Shown: piece by piece, positions 45,280-60,021 of the stretch | How the letters are laid out: every line of letters starts with the position of its first letter | How positions within the stretch are numbered: position 1 is the first letter of the stretch | Assembly: GCF_903915725.1 (NCBI RefSeq) | Contig: NZ_CAIWTY010000046.1 | Coordinates: 1 to 64,000 of the forward strand | Length of the DNA stretch: 64,000 nt | Direction: 5' to 3' | From: an uncultured Rhodopila sp. | GTDB lineage: Bacteria > Pseudomonadota > Alphaproteobacteria > Acetobacterales > Acetobacteraceae | The notes under the pieces: generated by a model | The model's database searches: none | What the model was told of the DNA's origin: nothing | Seen by the model: only the letters and a program-made list of their open reading frames with translations | Position numbers and translations under genes: made by a program

Positions 45280-45712
45280 CGCGTTTCGACGCAGAGTTCG
45301 CAGAGCGGGGCGCAGAGTGCGCAGAGATGACTTGTATCAGCGCCCGGGGACTAAGTCATTTACGGGGAATGGCTGGCGAGGTGTCAATCGCTACGCAACT
45401 TGGTATTGCAACCCGCTATGAGATCGACGCTCGCCCGGTGCCGCCTCGTGATGTAAACAAATTTAAGACTTTTGTTCATAGAAACAAAGACGTGGATGGC
45501 GGGCCTTCGGCCGCCATGACGGACGCGGCGACCTTGCCCCAGTGTCAAAGCCGACGCGACTTCGACCTGCGAATGTCCGTAGTGGATTCTTCCACAAACC
45601 AAATCCGGCACGTTGCTTCGCCAGCCATGACGGAGCAATTACTCAATCAAAACGCACAAAATCATCTCTGCGCCCTCTGCGCCCCGCTCTGCGAACTCTG
45701 CGTCGAAACGCG
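45280..45712. mobile_element. MITE-like element with 51-bp inverted ends
   Basis: 45280-45330 (CGCGTTTCGACGCAGAGTTC ... GCAGAGATGA) is repeated inverted at 45662-45712 with one mismatch in 51. Each arm consists of GCAGAG-type units. The inner 330 bases hold no convincing gene but do hold a REP half copy. This covers most of the 548 bases without a gene between the flavoprotein and tspO. No transposase is present, and I could not see a clear target duplication outside the arms. Confidence 0.72.
45485..45523. repeat. REP-like half copy
   Basis: CAAAGACGTGGATGGCGGGC followed by CTTCGGCCGCCATGACGG. The stem is weaker than in other copies (GGCGGGC/GGCCGCC). It lies inside the 45280-45712 inverted-end element. 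Confidence 0.7.
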
Positions 45713-45772
45713 GAGGCAAAAACGCAGAACAACGCCGGGGCCGCAACCGCGCTCCCTAACCTCCCAACCTCC

Positions 45773-46249
45773 TCAAGTCCCGAACGGCGGATTGATCCGT
45801 ACGATCGTCCAGTTCAGGTACGCCGCGAACGACACCCAGCACAGATACGGCACCATCAGCAGGCTCGCCGCCCCGGATATCGGCCGCAGCACCAGCGCCG
45901 GGATCAGGATCGCCAGCCACAGCAGCGGCACCTCATACAGCGCCCAATCCGGCCGCTGCAGCCGGAAGAACAGCGGACTCCACCCCAGATTGGCCGCCCC
46001 GTTCAGCGCGAACAGCCCGATGATCAGTGCCCGGCTGCCCCAGCCCGGAGCATTCTTTAGCCCCAGGTAAAAAGCCCACGACGCCAGCGCCAGGATCAAC
46101 GTCCAGGCCGGCCCGAACAGCCAGTCCGGCGGCTGCCAGGACGGCTTGATCAGCACGTCATGATACCACGACGACAGGTTGGTCAGGCCCGCCCCGGCAC
46201 CACCGACGATGATGCCCCAGACGACCGCAACGACAATGGCCCAGGTCAC
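45773..46249 (-). CDS. tspO: TspO/MBR-family sensory membrane protein
   Basis: 158 residues with GTG start at 46249, chosen because the length fits the family and the start overlaps the bchP stop (GTGA). TspO signatures: WYHDVLIKPSWQPPDWLFGP AWTLIL, a tryptophan-rich region, WAFYLGLK and LFALNGAANLGWSPLFFRLQ, with five membrane spans. In phototrophs TspO binds tetrapyrroles and dampens photosynthesis gene expression in oxygen. Coupling to bchP places it in the bacteriochlorophyll operon. Confidence 0.92.
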   Translation of the reverse strand: MTWAIVVAVVWGIIVGGAGAGLTNLSSWYHDVLIKPSWQPPDWLFGPAWTLILALASWAFYLGLKNAPGWGSRALIIGLFALNGAANLGWSPLFFRLQRPDWALYEVPLLWLAILIPALVLRPISGAASLLMVPYLCWVSFAAYLNWTIVRINPPFGT

Positions 46250-47433
46250 GCGTCCACCAGCCCCAACAGATGCGCCACATCCTTGAAGAAGATCCGCATA
46301 TGAGCCAGCGGATCTTTCCGCGTCAGCTTCTTGTTCATGTAGGATTCCCATGTCAGCCGCTGAACGTCCTTGTCGGCACAGATGCTGACGAACCGTTCAC
46401 GGCGCTTGTCGGTAGAATACCAGAACCATTGCATCATGCCAAGAATCCAGAAGACCCGGCCATGCGCCTTCATGAAGACCTTCCGGGCGCTTTTCAGCTC
46501 CTCGACATTGCCGGTCGCCAGGAACGCCTCGGCCGCGACACCCGCCAGCCGGCCGCCTTCCATGGCGTAATAGATGCCCTCGCCCGACGCCGGAGCCACC
46601 ACGCCCGCCGCATCGCCGGCCAGCACCACGTCCTTGCCGTTGTCCCAGCGCTTCATCGGCCGCATCGGAATCGGCGCGCCCTCGCCCCGGATCGTCTCGG
46701 CACCCGTCAGGCCGGCCTCGGCGCGCAGATCCTTGACCGAGGTGCGCAGCGAGAACCCCTTATGCGCCGAACCGCTGCCGACGCTGGCGGTCTTGCCGTG
46801 CGGGAACACCCAGCCATAGAAGTCGGGCGAGATCTTGCCCTGGTAGTACACGTCACAGCGGTCCGGATCGAAATTCTCCGTCGGCGCCTTGATGATCTCG
46901 TGGTAAGCGAACACGTACTTGATGTATTCGGCGCCCTTCACGCATTGCAGCGCGACCTTCGATTTCGCCCCGTCCGCGCCGACGACGACCTTCGCCCGCA
47001 GCCGCAGCAGCGGGGCGTCCTTGTCCTCGCCCTTCGGGTGATAATTCACCACCGCCACGCCGTCCGGATCGCGAGTCACCGATACGAACGTGCCGGTGAT
47101 CCGCTGCGCCCCGCATTTCGCCGCCCGGTCGCGCAGCCACTCGTCGAACTCATCCCGATTCACCATCCCGACATAGCCGCCCGTATCGATCGGCATGTCC
47201 ACGCCCTTGGACGACGGCGATACCATCCGCGCCGAGGTGATCTTCGCGCAGATCAAACTGTCCGGGATGCCGAAGTCGCGGATCAGCCGCGGCGGTATCG
47301 CCCCGCCGCACGGTTTGATTCGGCCGGCGCGATCCAGCAGCACAACCGAGCGTCCGGCACGGGCCAATTCGGTCGCCGCTGTCGAGCCGGACGGCCCTCC
47401 GCCGACGACCACGGCGTCATAAGTCTGTTCCAT
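46246..47433 (-). CDS. bchP: geranylgeranyl reductase of bacteriochlorophyll synthesis
   Basis: 395 residues from ATG 47433, chosen because GGAG lies about nine bases upstream; ATG 47448 would add five residues. FAD site VVVGGGPSGSTAATELARAG RSVVLLDR, then IKPCGGAIPPRLIRDFGIP, characteristic of BchP, and VLAGDAAGVVAPASGEGIYY. It reduces the geranylgeranyl tail to phytyl in bacteriochlorophyll a. It lies 23 bases after bchG, and tspO overlaps its stop, so bchG-bchP-tspO form one transcript. Confidence 0.95.
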   Translation of the reverse strand: MEQTYDAVVVGGGPSGSTAATELARAGRSVVLLDRAGRIKPCGGAIPPRLIRDFGIPDSLICAKITSARMVSPSSKGVDMPIDTGGYVGMVNRDEFDEWLRDRAAKCGAQRITGTFVSVTRDPDGVAVVNYHPKGEDKDAPLLRLRAKVVVGADGAKSKVALQCVKGAEYIKYVFAYHEIIKAPTENFDPDRCDVYYQGKISPDFYGWVFPHGKTASVGSGSAHKGFSLRTSVKDLRAEAGLTGAETIRGEGAPIPMRPMKRWDNGKDVVLAGDAAGVVAPASGEGIYYAMEGGRLAGVAAEAFLATGNVEELKSARKVFMKAHGRVFWILGMMQWFWYSTDKRRERFVSICADKDVQRLTWESYMNKKLTRKDPLAHMRIFFKDVAHLLGLVDA

Positions 47434-47455
47434 GGCAGTCTTCTCCATTCTTAAA

Positions 47456-48388
47456 TCAGGGCCGCAGCGCGAAGGCGGTGACCAACATGCCGATAACGTA
47501 AAGGGTTGTGCCGGAGCCGTTGTAAGCAGGCGCCCGCTCCTTGGGCTTGCCCAGCAGCCAGATCATCAGGCCGATCTGAGCGGCCAAAAGGACGGAGACG
47601 GCGATCGCCTGGCCGTAGAAGTGCCAGTCCTTCAGCAGAAAGATCACGATGACCTGCGGCGCGGCCATGAACAGGCAGGCAACGATGCCGGCACGTTCCA
47701 CGCCCAGTTGCGCCGGCAAGGACCGGATGCCGGTGCGAAGGTCGCCCTCCACCGACTTGAAATCGTTCAGGGTCATGATGCCATGCGCGCCGAGGCTGTA
47801 GAGCAGCGCCACCAGCAGGATGCGCCAGTCCGGGCGGCCATCGACCATCACGGCGGCCCCGGTGACCCAGGGCAGGCCCTCATAGCAGGCGCCGCAGGCG
47901 AGGTTGCCCAGCCAGCCGTCCTGCTTCAGGCGAACCGGCGGCATGCTGTAGGCCCAGGCCAGAGCCAGTCCGACCAGCACCGCGCCGAAGCCCCATTTGC
48001 CGAGCGGGATCGCCAGCAGCAGCGACACCGCACTCCAGACGATGGCGATCCACAATCCCGTCCGCCCGGGCAGCCGTCCGGAGGGAATCGGACGGTCCGG
48101 CTCGTTGATCGCGTCCACGTGGCGGTCATACCAGTCGTTCGCCGCCTGGCTGGTGCCGCAGACCATCGGCCCGGCAATCAGGATGCCCAGCAGGATAATC
48201 GGCAGGTTCCAGAGTATCGGCTGGCCGGACGACACCACGCCGCACATATACGCCCACATAGGGGCGAACCAGGTGATCGGGTGCATCAGCTCCAACATCA
48301 CCGCAATCGACGGCGATTTGGGCGACGGCACCGGCGTCCCGGTTGTTACTTCAATGCCGGGGTCCACCGGCTCGGCTGCAATCGACAT
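47456..48388 (-). CDS. bchG: bacteriochlorophyll synthase
   Basis: 310 residues. UbiA-type prenyltransferase that esterifies bacteriochlorophyllide with geranylgeranyl diphosphate. The first prenyl-diphosphate motif is NDWYDRHVDAINEPDRPIPS GR near residue 80, the second is LNDFKSVEGDLRTGIRSLPA near residue 205. About eight spans. In many photosynthesis clusters a PucC-like gene (orf428) lies between bchG and bchP; here they are adjacent. Eighteen bases separate it from ppsR upstream. Confidence 0.95.
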   Translation of the reverse strand: MSIAAEPVDPGIEVTTGTPVPSPKSPSIAVMLELMHPITWFAPMWAYMCGVVSSGQPILWNLPIILLGILIAGPMVCGTSQAANDWYDRHVDAINEPDRPIPSGRLPGRTGLWIAIVWSAVSLLLAIPLGKWGFGAVLVGLALAWAYSMPPVRLKQDGWLGNLACGACYEGLPWVTGAAVMVDGRPDWRILLVALLYSLGAHGIMTLNDFKSVEGDLRTGIRSLPAQLGVERAGIVACLFMAAPQVIVIFLLKDWHFYGQAIAVSVLLAAQIGLMIWLLGKPKERAPAYNGSGTTLYVIGMLVTAFALRP

Positions 48389-48406
48389 CTTGATTCCCCG
48401 GCTGCT

Positions 48407-49831
48407 CTAATCCGCACCCGCCGTTTCGGCATCGCCCAGGCCGTAACGGCGTAATTTCACATACAGACTCTGCCGGCTCAGCCCGAGCATCTCCGCCGCC
48501 GAAGCGCGGTTGTCGTCGGTCAGCTTCAGCGCAGCCTCGATGCACAGGCGCTCGATCACGTCGGTCGCCTCGCGCACCAGATCCTTCAGCGCGACCCGGC
48601 CGATGAGCCCGGTCAGATGGTCCAGCGAGCGCGGCAACGCCTTTTCCACCGCCGCCCCGCGTTCCAGCCGCCGCCCGACATCGCGAATCGCGAAGCCGAA
48701 GCAGGGCTGGCCGCCGTTCATCACCGTGACGGCGGAAATCTCCACCTCCGACGGTTCGCCGAGCTCGCCGCGCATGATAGTCGCGAACAGCCGGACCGAG
48801 CCGTGCTGCCTGAGGTTCGCGGTGAGGATGTCGAGGTCGATTCCGGTGCGGCCAACCCAGCGGCTGAGCGACTCGCCGCGCGCCTGGTCCTCCGTCGGCA
48901 ACTGGGCCATTTCGAGGAACGCCGCATTGGCGGTGATCACGCGCAGATCGACCCCGGCGACAACGAACCCATCCGGCGCGCCCTCCATCAGCTTGAGCAG
49001 CTTCGACTTCAGCTTCGGAACCGTAACCTCGGCATGCTCTCCTTGCGGCACTGATATGCGCACCAGACAGGCGGCCCCACCCTCATCACGAAACAGCGAG
49101 GCCGAGACCACGACTTCGGCTTTGTCAGCCGCCAGGTGGGCGCGCACATCGTCGGCGCGGCCGGAGGCGCGAACCCCGGCCAGCAGCAGTTCGACGCCAC
49201 GGGCAGTTTCGGGCGTGAAGGCGGCGGCGAAGGGCCAGGGCTGGCCCGGTTCGGCACCATGGGAGAAAAGACGCCGGGCGGTGGGGTTGCTGTCCAGCAC
49301 CTTCTGCGACGCCCCGTCGACGATCAGCACCGCATCCGACGCCATCTGGAAAAGCAGCCGGTAGCGCGTCTCGACATGGCGAATCCGCACATAGTCGCGC
49401 TCCAGCGACTGCTGCGCGTCGATCAGCCGCCGCTGCAACGCCGACACCGCGCGCAAATCGCGGCCGAATGCCACGGTCCGTCCGGGGGCGCCCGTGCGCA
49501 CGGCGGCATATAAGATAGGTACGTCGTCGCCCCGGGCGGCGGGATGATTGACGTGCCGCCAGCGCGGCTCCTGCGTGGAGGACGCCCCGGCGATCAGCGC
49601 CTCAACCTTCTGGCGGCTCTCCTCGGTGACGGTCTCCTGCCATGGCTTCCCCAACCATCCCGCCGGTTCGGCGAGATCGGCCAGCAAGCCCTCATCCGCG
49701 ATGGAGACATCGCGGATCACGCCTTTATCGTCGAGAATGAGCGCGATATCGGCGGCTGCGCTGATCAAAGCGGCGGCGGCCTCGGCATCGATGTCGCCCA
49801 ACGCGGTCTTCGGGGTCCTGAACGCCTTCAC
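48407..49831 (-). CDS. ppsR: PpsR/CrtJ redox repressor of photosynthesis genes
   Basis: 474 residues. Domain order fits PpsR: N-terminal PAS (ADIALILDDKGVIRDVSIAD), a linker coiled coil (SALQRRLIDAQQSLERDYVR IR), PAS (RYRLLFQMASDAVLIVDGAS) and a further PAS (LLKLMEGAPDGFVVAGVDLR), then a Fis-type helix-turn-helix at the end (DNRASAAEMLGLSRQSLYVK LRRYGLG). A cysteine lies just before the helix-turn-helix (IERLCIEAAL), in the region where family members have a redox-sensitive Cys. It represses bch and puc-type promoters in oxygen. It reads toward bchG, 18 bases away. Confidence 0.93.
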   Translation of the reverse strand: MKAFRTPKTALGDIDAEAAAALISAAADIALILDDKGVIRDVSIADEGLLADLAEPAGWLGKPWQETVTEESRQKVEALIAGASSTQEPRWRHVNHPAARGDDVPILYAAVRTGAPGRTVAFGRDLRAVSALQRRLIDAQQSLERDYVRIRHVETRYRLLFQMASDAVLIVDGASQKVLDSNPTARRLFSHGAEPGQPWPFAAAFTPETARGVELLLAGVRASGRADDVRAHLAADKAEVVVSASLFRDEGGAACLVRISVPQGEHAEVTVPKLKSKLLKLMEGAPDGFVVAGVDLRVITANAAFLEMAQLPTEDQARGESLSRWVGRTGIDLDILTANLRQHGSVRLFATIMRGELGEPSEVEISAVTVMNGGQPCFGFAIRDVGRRLERGAAVEKALPRSLDHLTGLIGRVALKDLVREATDVIERLCIEAALKLTDDNRASAAEMLGLSRQSLYVKLRRYGLGDAETAGAD

Positions 49832-49939
49832 TTGCAGCCGAATCCTTCAATCTGAGCAACTGCCTCGCTCCGCGCCCGTACGGGACCCGAAGTCATCTTC
49901 CTCCTCTTTGTGGACCCGCGCCGCCTGTCCGTTATCGGT

Positions 49940-50866
49940 TCAGTCCGCCGCCGCCCGCATCGAAAGCAGTCCACGCGCCTCCCGCACCGCCCCGGGAGCA
50001 TCGGACGCCGACGCATCGGCGCCGAGTTCCTGCACCAGGTTCGGCCGTGTCAGCAGCAGAGGCCCGCCGATCATGATTTTTATGTCCGTGTTCACCGACG
50101 CCTTGCGGACGTCACGGATGCAGTTTGCCAACGCCTCGATCCTGACGGTCGAGGCGACGGAGAATCCGGCGACGTCCACCCAGGTGGTGCGGACGATGTC
50201 GGCCGGGCCATTGCCCCGGAATGCCGGGCCGCCGACGACGTGCCAGCCTTCGCGGAGAAAAAACTCCGAAAGAATGACCAGGCCAAAAAAATGTTGTTCT
50301 CCCGGCGCGGGCAGCAGGAGAATCGAATCGGCATGAGCGCGGCTGAGCGCGGCGGTCTGGAAGGTGGGGGACAGCGCGCGGACCACTTGCTGCAGCCGTC
50401 CCATGCTGATGGTTACGGTGGCGAAGTCGCACCGGTCCTCGTCCCACATGGCGCCGAGGCAGCGCGCCGCATCGGTGATAATTCCCAGATAAAGCGACGC
50501 CGGCGATGCGCCGCGGCGTTGCAACACGTCCAGGAAGGCAATGCTGTCGGCGGCATCCTGCTTCAGCAGCAGGCGCACCAGCTCGGCGGTGTCAGCCGGC
50601 GTTGTCACGTTGGAAGCCGCAGCGGTCCCCGCGGCCGCCTTGCCGGCGCGTTTCGCCCTCGCCAGCCGCGGCAGGATCTCCGCCTCGACCAGCCGGGTCA
50701 CCATCGCCGCCCGCTTATGGCGCGGGACCGAAGCCAGAGCGGGAGGGTCCGCGGGGACAGGCTTTTCCATTCTCCGGTCGTAAACCGCCTCGTGTTGGGC
50801 ACCGGCGCAATGAGCGTCGCCCGGCCATCCGGCTGCGTCGGCAGCCTGTTCCATGAAGGCGGTCAT
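49940..50866 (-). CDS. aerR: AerR/PpaA cobalamin-binding antirepressor
   Basis: 308 residues. The C-terminal two thirds is a B12-binding domain lacking the common DxHxxG but with the AerR form LLLPAPGEQHFFGLVILSEF FLREGW (His in the GEQHFFG loop, presumed Co ligand) and a helical cap before it (AARCLGAMWDEDRCDFATVT). The last part FSVASTVRIEALANCIRDVR KASVNTDIKIMIGGPLLL matches AerR. It binds hydroxycobalamin in light and blocks PpsR/CrtJ. A shorter start at Met-33 is possible. It stands 108 bases upstream of ppsR and faces bchF. Confidence 0.92.
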   Translation of the reverse strand: MTAFMEQAADAAGWPGDAHCAGAQHEAVYDRRMEKPVPADPPALASVPRHKRAAMVTRLVEAEILPRLARAKRAGKAAAGTAAASNVTTPADTAELVRLLLKQDAADSIAFLDVLQRRGASPASLYLGIITDAARCLGAMWDEDRCDFATVTISMGRLQQVVRALSPTFQTAALSRAHADSILLLPAPGEQHFFGLVILSEFFLREGWHVVGGPAFRGNGPADIVRTTWVDVAGFSVASTVRIEALANCIRDVRKASVNTDIKIMIGGPLLLTRPNLVQELGADASASDAPGAVREARGLLSMRAAAD

Positions 50867-50910
50867 AGTCTGGTCCCCCTCGTATTCAGTTCACCGCCAC
50901 GGGCCGCATA

Positions 50911-50928
50911 TGTCAAGTCTGGTTTACG
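50911..50928. promoter_or_regulatory. PpsR-like site 1
   Basis: TGTCAAGTCTGGTTTACG has the form TGT-N12-ACG, close to the PpsR consensus TGT-N12-ACA, with the TGTCA half intact. It lies 45 bases from the aerR start and just upstream of a TTGACA at 50939-50944, so it could repress aerR or the plus-strand promoter. It matches site 2 in 10 end bases (TGTCAA and TTTACG-type). Confidence 0.5.
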
Positions 50929-51004
50929 TACTGCCCGCTTGACAGTCTGGTCTCACGCGCTCTAGCCTTTGAACCGCGCCGCAATTTGCGCTGGGGAGGG
51001 CGAG

Positions 51005-51160
51005 ATGGCAGACCGTCTAACCGAGAAACGTCTCAATAACAAAGCCCCGGGCAGGTTTTTAGTGACACATACAGGTCGCAAGACGGTCGACGCATTGGTT
51101 CCGTCCGAACCCGGACACCACAACTCTTGCGCATGGCTGTCAATCCATGTTTACGCCTGA
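51005..51160 (+). CDS. possible small protein or leader ORF upstream of bchF
   Basis: A 51-codon frame starting MADRLTEKRLNNKAPGRFLV, preceded by GGGGAGGG at about 50993-51000, a good ribosome site for this genome. TTGACA (50939-50944) with a weak -10 near 50961-50968 lies upstream. It ends at 51160, just past PpsR-like site 2 and 73 bases before bchF. I do not recognise the product. It may be a leader peptide, a real small protein, or chance. Confidence 0.3.
   Translation: MADRLTEKRLNNKAPGRFLVTHTGRKTVDALVPSEPGHHNSCAWLSIHVYA
51138..51155. promoter_or_regulatory. PpsR-like site 2
   Basis: TGTCAATCCATGTTTACG, also TGT-N12-ACG, nearly the same as site 1 at its two ends (TGTCAA and TTTACG). It lies 78 bases upstream of the bchF start. 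A pair of such sites around a bch promoter is the usual arrangement for co-operative PpsR binding, here 227 bp apart, centre to centre. The ACG instead of ACA half is a deviation. Confidence 0.5.
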
Positions 51161-51233
51161 TCAGATAAATCGATTCATTGGCTCCGTGGACTGTTGCCCT
51201 TGGGGCGCGGCCTCGGGATGCCGGGAGACCCGT

Positions 51234-53023
<1,790 letters not shown>

Positions 53024-53026
53024 GGC

Positions 53027-54569
53027 ATGAAGCTCACGCTGTGGACATACGAAGGCCCGCCTCATGTTGGTGCGATGCGGGTCGCCACCGGGATGGAGGG
53101 GCTGCACTACGTGCTGCACGCCCCGCAGGGCGACACCTACGCCGACTTGCTGTTCACCATGATCGAGCGGAACGCCAAGCGGCCGCCGGTGACCTACACC
53201 ACGTTCCAGGCGCGCGACCTCGGCAGCGATACCGCGGAGCTGTTCAAGAACGCGGCGAAGGAAGCCTATGAGCGATTCAAGCCGCAGGCGCTGCTGGTGG
53301 GAGCCTCTTGCACGGCCGAACTGATCCAGGATGATCCGGGTGGCCTCGCCAAGGCGCTGGCGCTGCCGATACCGGTCGTGGCGGTTGAGCTGCCGGCCTA
53401 CCAGAAGAAGGAAAACTGGGGTTCGGCGGAAACTTTCTACCAGCTTGTCCGGGCTTTCGCGAAGAAGCCGGAGAAGCGGGAACGGGCGCCGGGTGAGCGT
53501 CCAAGCTGCAACATCCTGGGGCCGACGGCGCTGGGCTTCCGGCACCGGGACGACGTGGTGGAGATCACCCGGTTGCTCGACCGGCTTGGCGTCGATGTGC
53601 ATGTCACCGCCCCGCTCGGCGCCACGCCGGCGGATCTGGTGACCCTGGGGGACGCCGACTTCAATGTCGTGCTGTATCCGGAGACCGGCATGGTGGCGGC
53701 GCAGTACCTGCTGCGGACGTTCGGCCAGAAGCTGACCAAGACCGTGCCCATCGGCATCGGCGCGACGCGCGATTTCATTCGTGAAGTTGCCGAGCTGGCG
53801 GGCATCGATGCGACCGCGGTGCTGGAAGCCGAAGACTCCCGGCTGCCGTGGTACACCAAATCGGTCGACTCGACCTACCTGACCGCCAAGCGCGTTTTCA
53901 TCTTCGGCGACGCCACGCACGCGGTTGCCGCCGCCCGGCTGGCGCGCGACGAGATGGGTTTCACGGTTGTCGGCCTCGGCACCTACAGCCGCGAATTCGG
54001 CCGCGAAATCCGCGAGGCCGCGGCGCTGTACGGCATCGAGGCGACGATCACCGACGACTACCTCGAGGTTGAGGCGAAGATTACCGAACTTCAGCCGGAG
54101 CTGGTGCTCGGCACGCAGATGGAACGGCATATCGCCAAGCGTCTCGGCATTCCCTGCGCGGTGATTTCCGCGCCCGTTCACGTGCAGGATTTTCCAGCGC
54201 GCTACTCGCCGCAGATGGGCTTCGAGGGCGCCAACGTGATCTTCGACACCTGGGTCCACCCGTTGATGATGGGCCTGGAAGAACATCTGCTGCACATGTT
54301 CCGCGACGACGCGGAGTTCCACGACGAAGCCGGCGCATCGCATCTGGGCGGCTCGACCATTCCCGCCCCTGCCCCGGCTTCAGCGCAAGCACCCGAAGCT
54401 CCCGAAGCGGCGGCCATCCTGGTCGCGGAACGGCCGGTGGTCTGGAACGAGGCAGCGGAGAAGGAACTTAAGAAGATCCCATTTTTCGTCAGGGGCAAGG
54501 CGCGTCGCAACACGGAACGGTTCGCCCTGGATCATGGCTTGTCCGATATAACTGTGGATACCTTGTACG

Positions 54570-54595
<26 letters not shown>
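53027..54595 (+). CDS. bchB: light-independent protochlorophyllide reductase subunit B
   Basis: 522 residues. NifK-like DPOR subunit. Aspartate-36 in [13 protein letters not shown] is at the exact position of the known fourth ligand to the NB cluster. Further landmarks: [72 protein letters not shown], and the C-terminal domain with [46 protein letters not shown]. It forms the N2B2 core with BchN. Its last 26 bases overlap the start of bchH. Confidence 0.96.
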
Positions 54596-59052
<4,457 letters not shown>

Positions 59053-59053
<1 letters not shown>

Positions 59054-60021
59054 TGTCGGTGGCTATTTCACAGGACGGAGCCGCGTTGCGGACGCTCTCC
59101 CCCGTCATGGCGGGCGAAGGCCCGCCATCCACGCCTTTGTCTGCCCACGCACCGCAAGGCGTGGATGGCGGGCCTGCGCCCGCCATGACGGAAAGGGCGG
59201 TGCCTTCGCCCGCCATGACGGATGGGGCGGTGCCTTCGCCCGCCATGACGGATGGGGCGGTGCCTTCGCCCGCCGCGACGGTCAGGGCAGTGCCCGCCGG
59301 GACGGATGGCGTCGAAGCTGACCACACCCCCAGCGAGACCTATCACCGCCGCCGCGGCGAGATGCTGCAGTATTTCGACCGCACCGCGGCCGAGACCTGG
59401 AAGCGCCTCACCTCCGACGCGCCGGTCAACCGCATCCGTGCCACCGTGCGCGCCGGGCGCGACGAGATGCGCAACACGATGCTGAGCTGGCTGCCGGACG
59501 ATCTCCGCGGCAAGCGCGTGCTCGATGCCGGCTGCGGCACCGGGACGTTTTCGCTCGAAGCCGCCCGCCGCGGCGCGCATGTCATCGCCATCGACCTCTC
59601 CCCGACACTGGTGCAGCATGCCCGTGAGAGCATGCCGAAAGACCTCGGCGCGGGCAGCATCGAATTCCATGTCGGCGACCTGCTCGACCCGTCGCTCGGC
59701 CGCTTTGACCATGTCGTGGCGATGGACTCGCTGATCCATTACCGCGCGGCTGATGCCGTGCGTGTGCTCGCCGGTCTCGCCGCGCGCACCGACGGATCGA
59801 TCGTCTTCACTTTCGCCCCGCGCACCGTCCTGCTGACCCTGATGTGGACGGCCGGACGCCTGTTCCCGCGCGGCGACAAGTCGCCCGCGATCGAACCCAT
59901 CGGCCAGAGGAAAATCGCCCGCCGCGTGAACAAGGGGTTGGAGGGCTGGCACACCGCCCGCACCCATCGCGTCAATCGCGGCTTCTATATCTCCCAGGCG
60001 CTGGAGGTTGTCCGTCCGTGA
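59053..60021 (+). CDS. bchM: Mg-protoporphyrin IX O-methyltransferase with a repeat-derived N-terminal insert
   Basis: 322 residues from ATG 59053, right at the bchL stop. BchM adds a methyl ester to the ring C propionate. Normal BchM begins near residue 84 (QYFDRTAAETWKRLTSDAPV), followed by motif I VLDAGCGTGTFSLEAARRGA and DHVVAMDSLIHYRAADAVRV. Before it, residues 18-82 come from a dispersed REP repeat in frame ([12 protein letters not shown], then three 10-residue AVPSPAMTDG-type copies). BchM proteins are usually 225-245 residues, so about 65 extra residues match the insert. A late GTG at 59290 could give a shorter, more normal protein. Stop overlaps lhaA (GTGA). Confidence 0.9.
59103..59300. 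repeat. REPIN-like element plus three 30-bp tandem units inside bchM
   Basis: A complete element spans 59103-59190 (CGTCATGGCGGGCGAAGGCC ... GCCCGCCATGACG). Then come three 30-bp units of GGGGCGGTGCCTTCGCCCGC plus CATGACGGAT at 59194-59283; the last has CCGCGACG. As the unit is a multiple of three, the bchM frame stays open through the whole array. Confidence 0.9.

Noticed and set aside
45280-45712. Considered as an insertion sequence
   Set aside because: No transposase reading frame of adequate length between the inverted ends; kept as MITE-like.
50911-51155. Considered a perfect PpsR consensus TGT-N12-ACA
   Set aside because: Both sites end ACG, so I report them as PpsR-like and not as confirmed sites.
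59194-59283. Tandem 30-bp units considered as a CRISPR array
   Set aside because: Units are contiguous without variable spacers, and they match the dispersed REP family; no cas genes.
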